Origin: UBA7803 sp036381275
Lineage (GTDB): Bacteria > Pseudomonadota > Gammaproteobacteria > Pseudomonadales > Azotimanducaceae
Direction: 5' to 3'
Assembly (NCBI GenBank): GCA_036381275.1
Contig: DASVDC010000074.1
Coordinates: 30,148 to 94,147 of the forward strand
DNA: 64,000 nt
A program made the position numbers and the translations under genes. Shown here piece after piece: positions 1 to 7,481 of the stretch (its first letter is position 1; every line of letters begins with the position of its first letter). The notes beneath the pieces were generated by a model. That model had not been told where the DNA came from and made no database searches. It saw only the letters and a program-made list of their open reading frames with translations.

Positions 1-1147
1 CTTCTTCCAGCTCAACCTCCTGCTCACCCTCGCCGGCGTGGTCGGCGTGTTCACCGCGCTCGACCTGTTCCTGTTCTTCGTGTTCTGGGAAGTGATGCTG
101 GTACCGATGTACCTGCTGATCGCGATCTGGGGTCACGAGGAGCGCGCCTACGCGTCGATGAAGTTCTTCCTGTTCACGCAGATCAGCGGCCTGCTGCTGC
201 TCGCCGGCATCCTCGGCCTCGTGTTCCACCATCAGGCCGCGACCGGCGTGCTGACGTTCGACTACCGGGCGCTGCTCGGCTCGTCCGCCGGCCTGCCCGC
301 GTGGGTGATGCTCGGCTTCTTCGCCGCGTTCCTGACCAAGCTGCCCGGCGTGCCGGTGCACACCTGGCTGCCCGATGCGCACACCCAGGCGCCCACGGCG
401 GGCAGCGTGATCCTGGCCGGCATCATGCTGAAGACCGGCGCGTACGGGCTGATCCGATTCGTGGTGCCGCTGTTCCCCGACGTGGCCTTCGAGCTGCGCC
501 AGCCGATCATGCTGCTCGGCGCGATCAGCGTGATCTACGGCGGCTATCTCGCGTTCGCGCAGGAGGACTTCAAGCGCCTGGTGGCGTACAGCAGCATCAG
601 CCACATGGGCTTCGTGCTGCTCGGCGTGTTCGCGTGGAACCAGGTGGCGGTGCAGGGCGCCGTGGTGCAGATGGTCGCGCACGGCTTCTCCACCGCCGCG
701 CTCTTCATGATGGCCGGCGCTCTGCAGGAGCGCCTGCACACCCGCGCGCTCTCGCGCATGGGCGGGCTCTGGCAGCGGGCGCCGCGGATGGGCGCGGTGA
801 CGCTGTTCTTCGTGATCGCATCGCTCGGCATGCCCGGGCTCGGCAACTTCGTCGGCGAATTCCTGGTGCTGCTCGGTGCGTTTCAGGCGGACGTGACGCT
901 GGCCGTGGTGGCAGCGCTCGGGCTCGTGGTCGCGGCCACCTACGCGCTGATCCTGCTGCAGCGCTCGTTTCAGGGGCCGCTCGCACCGGAATTCCCGGCG
1001 ATGCGCGATTTCGGCGCCCGGGAGATGACGGTGATGGTCGGCCTGATGCTCGCGCTGGTGGGGCTCGGCATCTATCCGCAGCCGGTGCTGGATCTGTCCG
1101 CGCCGGTGGTCGAGGGGCTGCGCGCGGTGACCGGGGTTGGCCCATGA
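1..1147 (+). CDS. nuoM: NADH-quinone oxidoreductase subunit M (5' partial)
   Basis: Proton-pumping membrane subunit of respiratory complex I. The reading frame is open to the window edge (codons run from base 2), so roughly the first quarter of the usual ~500-residue protein lies outside. Visible hallmarks are a run of hydrophobic helices, the conserved Lys in AFLTKLPGVPVHTWLPDAH with the LPDAHTQAPT loop, and the discontinuous-helix region following it. Its stop overlaps the nuoN start (ATGA at 1144-1147), the usual end of a nuo operon. The identification is firm; only the 5' end is missing. Confidence 0.96.
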   Translation, partial: FFQLNLLLTLAGVVGVFTALDLFLFFVFWEVMLVPMYLLIAIWGHEERAYASMKFFLFTQISGLLLLAGILGLVFHHQAATGVLTFDYRALLGSSAGLPAWVMLGFFAAFLTKLPGVPVHTWLPDAHTQAPTAGSVILAGIMLKTGAYGLIRFVVPLFPDVAFELRQPIMLLGAISVIYGGYLAFAQEDFKRLVAYSSISHMGFVLLGVFAWNQVAVQGAVVQMVAHGFSTAALFMMAGALQERLHTRALSRMGGLWQRAPRMGAVTLFFVIASLGMPGLGNFVGEFLVLLGAFQADVTLAVVAALGLVVAATYALILLQRSFQGPLAPEFPAMRDFGAREMTVMVGLMLALVGLGIYPQPVLDLSAPVVEGLRAVTGVGP

Positions 1148-2589
1148 CCGCGCTCGACTTCCAGGCGCTGGCGATGCTGATCGCGCTCGGCGGCGGCTTG
1201 ATCGTGCTGTTGCTCGCGATCTCGTTCCGGCGCAACCACCGGCTCGCTCAAGGCGTCACGATAGTGACGCTGCTGATGGCGCTGCTCGCCGCCGGCTGGG
1301 CGGCGGACGCCGCGCCGCGGGCGGTCACGCGGCTCCTCGCGATCGACGGGTACGCCGTGTATCTCGGCGTGCTGTTCGTGCTGGCGACGCTCGTGGTGAC
1401 GGTGCTGTCGCACCGCTACCTGCACGGCAGCCGTGACGACCCGGAGGAGTTTTACCTGCTGTTGCTCGCTGCCACCCTCGGTGCGGTCACGCTCGCGGCG
1501 GCCGACCACTTCGCGAGCCTGCTGCTCGGCCTCGAGATCCTGTCGGTGGCGCTGTACGTGCTGATCGCGTACCCGCAGGCGGGCAGCCCGCCGCTCGAGG
1601 CGTCGCTCAAGTACCTGGTCCTGTCCGGGGCCGCGTCGACCACGCTGCTGTTCGGCATGGCGCTGGTGTACGTCGCCACCGGCTCGCTCGGCTTCGCGCC
1701 GCTCCCCGAGCCGGGGGAGGGCGGCCGGCTGTACGTGGCGGCCGGTCTGGTGATGATCTTCGCGGGCGTCGGCTTCAAGCTCTCGCTGGTGCCGTTCCAC
1801 ATGTGGACGCCCGACGTCTATCAGGGTGCGCCGGCGCCGGTGACCGCGTTCCTCGCGACGGTCTCGAAAGGCGCGGTGTTCGCGTTTCTGTTGCGCTACC
1901 TGCTCGAGACGGGCGTGCTCGTCGATCCGGCCGTGGTCGCGGTGCTGGTGGTGCTGGCGGTGGCGTCGATGATCGTCGGCAATCTGCTGGCGTTGCGGCA
2001 GGAGCATCTGAAACGGGTGCTGGCGTATTCCGCGATCGCGCACCTCGGCTATCTGCTGATTCCGCCGGTGGCGCTCGGGCTCACCGATCCGGGGCTCGGG
2101 GTGGAAGCGAGTCTGGTCTACCTCGGCGCCTATTTCGCGATGACGCTGGCGGCGTTCGCGGTGGTCTGCGTGCTGTCGGGCTCGGCGCCGGCCGAGGAAG
2201 CGGATCACCTGCGCCACTACGAGGGCCTGTTCTGGCACCGCCCGGGCATCGCGCTGGTGCTGACCGTGGCGCTGCTGTCGCTCGCCGGCATCCCGCTGAC
2301 CGTGGGCTTCATCGCCAAGTTCTATCTGTTCGCCGCCGGTGTCAGTGCAGCCGCCTGGCTGCTGCTCGGCGCGCTGATCGTGGGTAGCGGCATCGGCCTG
2401 TACTACTACCTGCGGATCGTCTTCGCCATGACCCGTTCCACCGTCGCCGCCGAGGGGGGACTGCCGGCGGCTTCGGTGTCGGGCCGGGTGACGTTGGGTG
2501 TGTTGGGAGCGCTGGTGTTGTTGCTCGGCGTCTATCCGGCACCTTTCATAAACGCCGTGCGGCAGGCACTGGCCGGCTGGAGCGGCTGA
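1144..2589 (+). CDS. nuoN: NADH-quinone oxidoreductase subunit N
   Basis: Antiporter-like proton-pumping subunit of complex I, last gene of the nuo operon. The 481-residue protein has about 14 predicted membrane helices and the diagnostic loop FKLSLVPFHMWTPDVYQGAP with the pumping Lys, followed by the Lys in VTAFLATVSKGAV. The ATG at 1144 is chosen because it overlaps the nuoM stop by 4 bp; the frame stays open upstream only because nuoM is GC-rich. Length and motifs match the family. Confidence 0.97.
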   Translation: MTALDFQALAMLIALGGGLIVLLLAISFRRNHRLAQGVTIVTLLMALLAAGWAADAAPRAVTRLLAIDGYAVYLGVLFVLATLVVTVLSHRYLHGSRDDPEEFYLLLLAATLGAVTLAAADHFASLLLGLEILSVALYVLIAYPQAGSPPLEASLKYLVLSGAASTTLLFGMALVYVATGSLGFAPLPEPGEGGRLYVAAGLVMIFAGVGFKLSLVPFHMWTPDVYQGAPAPVTAFLATVSKGAVFAFLLRYLLETGVLVDPAVVAVLVVLAVASMIVGNLLALRQEHLKRVLAYSAIAHLGYLLIPPVALGLTDPGLGVEASLVYLGAYFAMTLAAFAVVCVLSGSAPAEEADHLRHYEGLFWHRPGIALVLTVALLSLAGIPLTVGFIAKFYLFAAGVSAAAWLLLGALIVGSGIGLYYYLRIVFAMTRSTVAAEGGLPAASVSGRVTLGVLGALVLLLGVYPAPFINAVRQALAGWSG

Positions 2590-2625
2590 CAGGCCGGGGC
2601 CTCGCGCACCGGCCGGGAGGTTCCC

Positions 2626-3054
2626 ATGCTTCGATCGGTGAGAGTTCGTGACTACATGCTGACCCGTCCGATAGTAGTGCGGCCGGAAACCGACCTCTTC
2701 GAGGCGATCCACCAGATCCTGGTCAACCGGATCTCGGGAGTCACGGTGGTGGACCACCACAACAAGCCGGTGGGTGTGCTCTCGGAGCTGGACTGCCTGC
2801 GGGCGATCCTGTCGGCAACCTATCACGAGGAAGAAGTGGGGTACCATCCGGTGCGCGACTACATGTCGGCGCCGGTGGAGTCGGTCTCGCCCGACGACGG
2901 CATCATCGAGGTGGCGCAGTCGATGCTGGATCACAAGCGCCGCCGCCGCCCGGTGGTGGACGTGCACGGGCACATGGTCGGTCAGGTCACCTGCCGGCAA
3001 CTGCTGCGCGCGCTCAAGGAGTTCGACGTGCCCCCGGACCCGCGCGAGGTCTGA
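2626..3054 (+). CDS. two-CBS-domain protein
   Basis: 142-residue soluble protein made almost entirely of two CBS motifs (about residues 8-66 and 75-132), each with the PVGVLSE / MVGQVT style strand-turn. CBS pairs bind adenine nucleotides and usually act as energy or redox sensors. It begins 36 bp after nuoN, with an SD-like GGGAGG upstream of ATG 2626, so it may be cotranscribed with the complex I genes. The partner protein is unknown. There is no catalytic domain. Confidence 0.85.
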   Translation: MLRSVRVRDYMLTRPIVVRPETDLFEAIHQILVNRISGVTVVDHHNKPVGVLSELDCLRAILSATYHEEEVGYHPVRDYMSAPVESVSPDDGIIEVAQSMLDHKRRRRPVVDVHGHMVGQVTCRQLLRALKEFDVPPDPREV

Positions 3055-3057
3055 GCC

Positions 3058-5376
3058 ATCGCCCGGACCGCTCTGCCGCTGCTGCTCGCCGCGCTGGCGC
3101 TCGCAGCGCTCGCGGTCTGGACGGAGCAGGCGACGCCGCCGCCGCGCGGCGCCGACGCCGCTCCGGACGAGTTCTCCGCCGCGCGGGCGCTCGTCCAGCT
3201 GCGCCGGCTGCTCGGCGACGAGGAGCCCCATCCGGTGGGGTCGCCGGCCAACGCGGCGGTGCGGGAGCGTCTGATCGCCTCGCTCGAGGAGCTCGGCCTC
3301 GAGGTCGAGGTGCAGCGCAGCATCGGTTGCGGCTTCGGCCGCTGCGCACGGGTCGCGAACGTGCTCGCGGCGATCCCGGGCGAGCAGCCGGCGGCGCTGC
3401 TGCTGATGGCCCACTACGATTCGGTGCCGGCGGCACCCGGTGCCGGTGACGACGGCGCCGGCGTTGCCGCGCTGCTCGAGACGGCACGAATCCTCGTCCG
3501 CGAAGCCCCGTTCCGCAACAGCGTGCTGTTCGCGTTCACCGATGCCGAGGAGCCGGGGCTGCTCGGCGCCCACGCGTTCTTCCGCGAGCACCCGTGGGCG
3601 AAACGGGCGCAAGCGGTGATCAACCTCGAAGGCAGCGGCAGCAGCGGCGCGGTGAACGTGCTGCGGGTCGGACCCGGCAGCGGCGCGCTCGTGCGCGCGT
3701 TCGCGGCCGAGAGCCGCCATCCGGCCGGCAACTCGATGCTGCAGGAGCTGTTCGAGCTGCTGCCGAACAACACGGACTTCCTGCACGTGATGCGGGCGCA
3801 GTTGCCGGGCATCGACTTCGCGTTCGCCGGCACCCGGCTCCACTATCACACGCCGCTCGACACGATCGACAACCTCGACCTCGGCACGCTGCAGCACCAC
3901 GGCGACAACGTGCTGCCGCTGGCGCGGCGACTGGCGCAGGCCGATCTCGGCGAACGCTCGGCGAACTTCAGCTTCGTCACCGTCGCCAACCGCTGGTGGA
4001 TCACCTGGCCGCTCGCGGCGACCGTGCCGCTCGCGCTCGTCGCGCTTGGGCTGACCGGCGCGACGTTCGTGCCGGCCTGGCGGGTGCTCGGCTGGCGGCA
4101 ACTCGCCGGCGGTATCGGCGTCGCGGTGATCGCGGTCGCCGCGGTGGTCGCGCTCGAGATCGGCACGTGGGCGCTGGCCGACCGCGCCGTTCCGGCGCTG
4201 GTCGCCTGGCCCGCGCACCTCTGGCCGTGGCGGCTGCTGGTCTTCGCCCCCGCGGCCGCGGCGACGCTCGCGGTCGGCGCGCTCGTCGCGCGTCGGGTAT
4301 CCATCGCAGCGCGGCAGCTCGGCGGCTGGCTGCTGTGGACGCTGCTCGCGCTCGGGCTCGCGGTGCTGGCGCCGCTCGCCGCGAACGTGCTGTTGATTCC
4401 GGCGCTGATCGCCGCGGCAATCAGTGCCGCGGCGGCGTTCGCGGCACGCGGCGCGGCCGGCGCGTGGCTCGGCGCAGCCACGGTCTCGGTCGCCGTCGCC
4501 GGGTACTGGATGCTGTCGATGTATCTGAGCGGCGAACTGGTGAGCGGCTTCGCCGAACCCGCCTCGGTGTACGGGCCGCTCGCGCTGCTCGCGCCGGTGG
4601 CGTTGCCGCTGGTCGGCCCGGCGCGGGCGGCCGCCTGGCTCGCGGCCGGCGCGCTGCTCGTCACCGCCGCGGCGTTGTTCGCGCTGCCGCGCGTGCCGCA
4701 CTACTCGCCGGAGGCACCGCAGCATCTGAACATCCAGTACGTGACCGACGCGGACCGGCGCAGCGCCGAGTGGCAGCTCTGGACGCCTGACGCCGTTCCG
4801 GCACGACTCGCGGCGCTGGCGGACGTCGCGCCGCGTCTGCCCCGGCAGGTGTTCGCCGGCGAGCCGCTGCCGGCCGCGCCGGCACCGTATCGCGAAGCGC
4901 CTGCGCCGGAGGTGATCGTGCTGTCCGACGATCAGGCCGGCGGGCGTCGGCGGCTCGCGCTGCGGTTGCGGTCGCTGCGCGATGCGCCGGTGCTGGCGGT
5001 GGCCTTGCCGGCGTCGGCCGAGGTCGCCGCGGCCGCCTGGGCCGGCCAGTCGCTCGAGCCGCTGCGGGAGGGCGGCGAAACGTTCGCGTTCTTCGATCCG
5101 CCGGCGGATGGCGTGCGCCTCGACCTCGAGCTCGCGGGCGAGCACCCGGATCTCACGGTGAAGGCCTACGACGTCGACCACCGATTACCGGATCTGGCGG
5201 ACGAGCTGCGGGCGGCACGAGGCGCGCTCGGCGTGCCGGCGCACAGCGGCGATGGCTGGATCGTCGTGCGCGAGCTCGAGCTCGCTGCGCCGAGCGGATC
5301 AGCGGATCCAGAAGCGGCCGTGCTCCCCGCAGTCGATGTGGTGGACCTCGACGTCGCCGGGGAACACGGGCAGTAG
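3058..5376 (+). CDS. membrane M28-family zinc aminopeptidase
   Basis: Predicted Fxna/ER-metallopeptidase-like M28 peptidase: an N-terminal signal anchor, a periplasmic zinc peptidase domain, then several membrane helices (about residues 310-560) and a C-terminal soluble domain. Zinc-ligand positions are visible: His119 in AHYDS, Asp131/132 in GAGDDGAG, Glu164/165 in DAEEPG, Glu191 in INLEG, His264 in HYHTPLDT. No ATG, GTG or TTG exists in frame between the CBS stop and codon 3235, which already lies inside the conserved domain. The hydrophobic leader starts right after the stop, with GAGGT 7 nt before an ATC at 3058, so I place the start there. Its 3' end overlaps the convergent GFA gene by 78 bp. 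Confidence 0.82.
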   Translation: MARTALPLLLAALALAALAVWTEQATPPPRGADAAPDEFSAARALVQLRRLLGDEEPHPVGSPANAAVRERLIASLEELGLEVEVQRSIGCGFGRCARVANVLAAIPGEQPAALLLMAHYDSVPAAPGAGDDGAGVAALLETARILVREAPFRNSVLFAFTDAEEPGLLGAHAFFREHPWAKRAQAVINLEGSGSSGAVNVLRVGPGSGALVRAFAAESRHPAGNSMLQELFELLPNNTDFLHVMRAQLPGIDFAFAGTRLHYHTPLDTIDNLDLGTLQHHGDNVLPLARRLAQADLGERSANFSFVTVANRWWITWPLAATVPLALVALGLTGATFVPAWRVLGWRQLAGGIGVAVIAVAAVVALEIGTWALADRAVPALVAWPAHLWPWRLLVFAPAAAATLAVGALVARRVSIAARQLGGWLLWTLLALGLAVLAPLAANVLLIPALIAAAISAAAAFAARGAAGAWLGAATVSVAVAGYWMLSMYLSGELVSGFAEPASVYGPLALLAPVALPLVGPARAAAWLAAGALLVTAAALFALPRVPHYSPEAPQHLNIQYVTDADRRSAEWQLWTPDAVPARLAALADVAPRLPRQVFAGEPLPAAPAPYREAPAPEVIVLSDDQAGGRRRLALRLRSLRDAPVLAVALPASAEVAAAAWAGQSLEPLREGGETFAFFDPPADGVRLDLELAGEHPDLTVKAYDVDHRLPDLADELRAARGALGVPAHSGDGWIVVRELELAAPSGSADPEAAVLPAVDVVDLDVAGEHGQ

Positions 5377-5655
5377 CCGGGCATTGACCCCCATCCGCTC
5401 GGCACGCGCCGGATCGAGTGCCTGCCAATGCGTCGTGCAGCCGCAGGTGCGGCAGGTATGGAACGAGAGGGTACGGTCGCCCCAGACGTAGGCCAGGGTC
5501 TGGTCCAAGCCCGACAGGAAGCGCACGTCGCGGGGATGGTAGTACGACCAGAGCGTGCCGAGCTTCCAGCAGATCGAGCAGTTGCATTCGCCGGCCCGGG
5601 TCGGCGGCGCCGCCACCTCGAAGCGCACTGTGCCGCAGTGACAGGAACCTTCCAT
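5299..5655 (-). CDS. GFA/CENP-V family zinc protein
   Basis: 118-residue protein of the glutathione-dependent formaldehyde-activating (GFA/CENP-V) fold. It opens with MEGSCHCGTVRFEV and carries the further zinc-binding Cys of CNCSICWKLG and CRTCGCTTHW. Family members bind zinc; the enzymatic role of most is unproved. The ATG at 5655 is followed by the motif within four residues, as usual. The end overlaps the 3' end of the M28 peptidase gene on the other strand. It is a separate unit from the dioxygenase upstream, with a 25 bp gap. Confidence 0.88.
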   Translation of the reverse strand: MEGSCHCGTVRFEVAAPPTRAGECNCSICWKLGTLWSYYHPRDVRFLSGLDQTLAYVWGDRTLSFHTCRTCGCTTHWQALDPARAERMGVNARLLPVFPGDVEVHHIDCGEHGRFWIR

Positions 5656-5680
5656 GGGCTTGCCTCCCTCCAGCGGGGTT

Positions 5681-6784
5681 TCAGTTGCCGCGGCCGTTGC
5701 CGATCCGGTGCGCCAGCGTCTCCTCGCGCAGTTGCGCGAGCCATTTCACGTACGGGGTTCCGCCCGTGCCGAGCGGGTCCGATTCCTTTTCCGCGATGTA
5801 CTTCTGCGCCCAGCCGTAGTGGACGCTGCGGAAGCGTGCGATCGCGTCCATCGCCTTGTCGAAGACCTCCGGGGTGGCGACGCCGCGCACGTCGGGGAAC
5901 GCGTCCACCCGCTCGAGCAGCGCCCGATGGCTCGCCGGCATGTAGCGGCGCATGTCGGCGACGTGGCGGGTCAGCTCGTTCGGCTCGTGGCGGATCTTGA
6001 AGAACGCGACCAGCAGCGGCATCACGCTGCTCTGCGCGCCGGTTTCACCGCGGAAGCTCATCGGCGCGTGGTCGACGCCGTCGTAGACCACGTCTTCGAA
6101 GAAGCGGATGTAAGGCCGGAAGTGGGTGAAGTACAGGTCCGGCGACATCCGCTCGGGAATGCGCTGCAGCACCGCCGTCTGCTCGTCGACCGTGGCGGTG
6201 ATCCGCTCGACGGCCGCATCGACCGGCTCCCGGTCGCGCCACGCGTTCCGGTCCTCGAGGTCGAGGATCGCACCGCAGATCGCGGCGGCGCGCGCCTCGA
6301 TGTCGACGTGCACCAGGATGAACCAGTGCTCGTCGTAGAGCTCGACGAAGTTCTGGAAGGTGTCGATGTTGCCGAGCGCGATCGGCCCGGCGGGATCGAG
6401 GCGGTACCAGTTGTAGAGCGCGTAGCCGGCGTAGCTGAGGATCGGCGGGCGCTCGAGCGCCGCCGCCACCTGGCACAACGGCCGCGCGAGGTTCGCTGGC
6501 AGCACGTGCGCCGGGGGCGCGCCGATCTGATTCACGTAGGCCGACGCGAGGAAGCCGACGCGCACGTAGTAGAGCCGGCACTGACGCTCGGCGTCCGGGC
6601 CGGAGCCGCCGGTCCACGGCGGGATCTCGAGCGCTTCCGCCCAGCGGCGGAAGTCCGGATCGCGCAGCCGCTCAGGCAGCGTGCGGCCCACCTCGTCCAG
6701 CATCGCGTACGGCGAATCCGCCGGGAACGCCGTCAGCGGATCCTCCGGAGGCAGGAAGCCGCGTCGTCGGAAGTCGTCCTGCAT
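5681..6784 (-). CDS. indoleamine 2,3-dioxygenase-like heme protein
   Basis: 367-residue protein resembling indoleamine 2,3-dioxygenase, which opens the indole ring of L-tryptophan to N-formylkynurenine using heme. Visible family signatures: FRGETGAQSS (244-253), the proximal-heme His in RSVHYGWAQKYI (His322), and the C-terminal GTGGT (339-343) that closes the active site. Length fits microbial IDO. No kynureninase or formamidase lies nearby, so a classical tryptophan pathway is not shown by context. A perfect 16-bp palindrome sits 18 bp upstream of the ATG. The substrate is inferred from the family only. Confidence 0.87.
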   Translation of the reverse strand: MQDDFRRRGFLPPEDPLTAFPADSPYAMLDEVGRTLPERLRDPDFRRWAEALEIPPWTGGSGPDAERQCRLYYVRVGFLASAYVNQIGAPPAHVLPANLARPLCQVAAALERPPILSYAGYALYNWYRLDPAGPIALGNIDTFQNFVELYDEHWFILVHVDIEARAAAICGAILDLEDRNAWRDREPVDAAVERITATVDEQTAVLQRIPERMSPDLYFTHFRPYIRFFEDVVYDGVDHAPMSFRGETGAQSSVMPLLVAFFKIRHEPNELTRHVADMRRYMPASHRALLERVDAFPDVRGVATPEVFDKAMDAIARFRSVHYGWAQKYIAEKESDPLGTGGTPYVKWLAQLREETLAHRIGNGRGN

Positions 6785-6801
6785 GCCGTCTCTCCCGAGC
6801 T

Positions 6802-6817
6802 CGGTATACGTATACCG
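6802..6817. promoter_or_regulatory. perfect palindrome upstream of the dioxygenase gene
   Basis: CGGTATACGTATACCG is a perfect 16-bp palindrome 18 bp before the ATG of the indoleamine-dioxygenase-like gene. GTATAC-centred palindromes are typical operators of dimeric GntR-family regulators, but no regulator of that family is present in the window. Operator function is inferred. Confidence 0.55.
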
Positions 6818-6841
6818 GGTCGGGAAGAGGGCTGCAAACCG

Positions 6842-7267
6842 TCAGCCGGCGCGCCGGCGCGAGAGCTTGTAGGTCGCCCGCGCCAGCGCGATCAGCTCGC
6901 CTTCGTCGCTGCGTACCTCGACGTCGGCGACGCACAGGCTCCCGCCGCGCTGTACGACCCGGGCGTCGGCGGTCAACCCGACACCCAGCGCCGCCTTCAG
7001 GAAGTTGATGTTCAGCGCCACCGTCGCACCGCGGCTGGTGGCCGGGTCGGCGTCGGGCGTCGCCCAGCAGGCGGCGGTGGCCGCGGCGTCCGCCAGCGCC
7101 GAGATCGCGCCGCCGTGAACCATGTTGCCCACCGTGACGTTGTGCTCGGCGAACGGCATGTGGAAGCACGCGCGGTCCGGCTCGATGCGCTCGGCGCGCC
7201 AGTCGAGGTGCCGGCCGAGCGGTGAGCGGGCGGTGCTGTCGGCCAGGGCGGAGAAGTCGATCGGCAT
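6842..7267 (-). CDS. PaaI-like hotdog-fold thioesterase
   Basis: 141-residue single hotdog-domain protein. The motif GNMVHGGAISALADAAATAA (48-67) contains the HGG turn and the catalytic Asp60 typical of PaaI/DUF4442-type acyl-CoA thioesterases. The ATG at 7267 is chosen because AGGAGG stands four bases upstream and because the frame further upstream has no domain content. It lies 57 bp upstream of the dioxygenase on the same strand, so co-transcription is possible, although the palindrome between them suggests separate control. The acyl substrate is unknown. Confidence 0.87.
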   Translation of the reverse strand: MPIDFSALADSTARSPLGRHLDWRAERIEPDRACFHMPFAEHNVTVGNMVHGGAISALADAAATAACWATPDADPATSRGATVALNINFLKAALGVGLTADARVVQRGGSLCVADVEVRSDEGELIALARATYKLSRRRAG

Positions 7268-7481
7268 GAAACCTCCTCGGTAGCGGACGGCAGCGCCGCC
7301 AGTCTGCGGAGCGCACGTCGTGCGGTGAAGTGCCAGTTCGGTGAAGTTCGCCGGACCAGTGCGGCCCGCGGATCGGCTTCCGCAATTTTCCGAACTCTTC
7401 CGAACCCCGTCAGGATTCCTCCGCGGCGCCCGCGGCAGAATCGGCCGGCGACTGGAGAGGACCCGAGCGGAGGAAGGGCAT

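Noticed and set aside
1072..5181. very long open frame antisense to nuoN, CBS and the M28 peptidase
   Set aside because: It is an effect of high GC. The translation is Arg/Gln/His-rich low complexity without domains, while the plus strand carries clear families.
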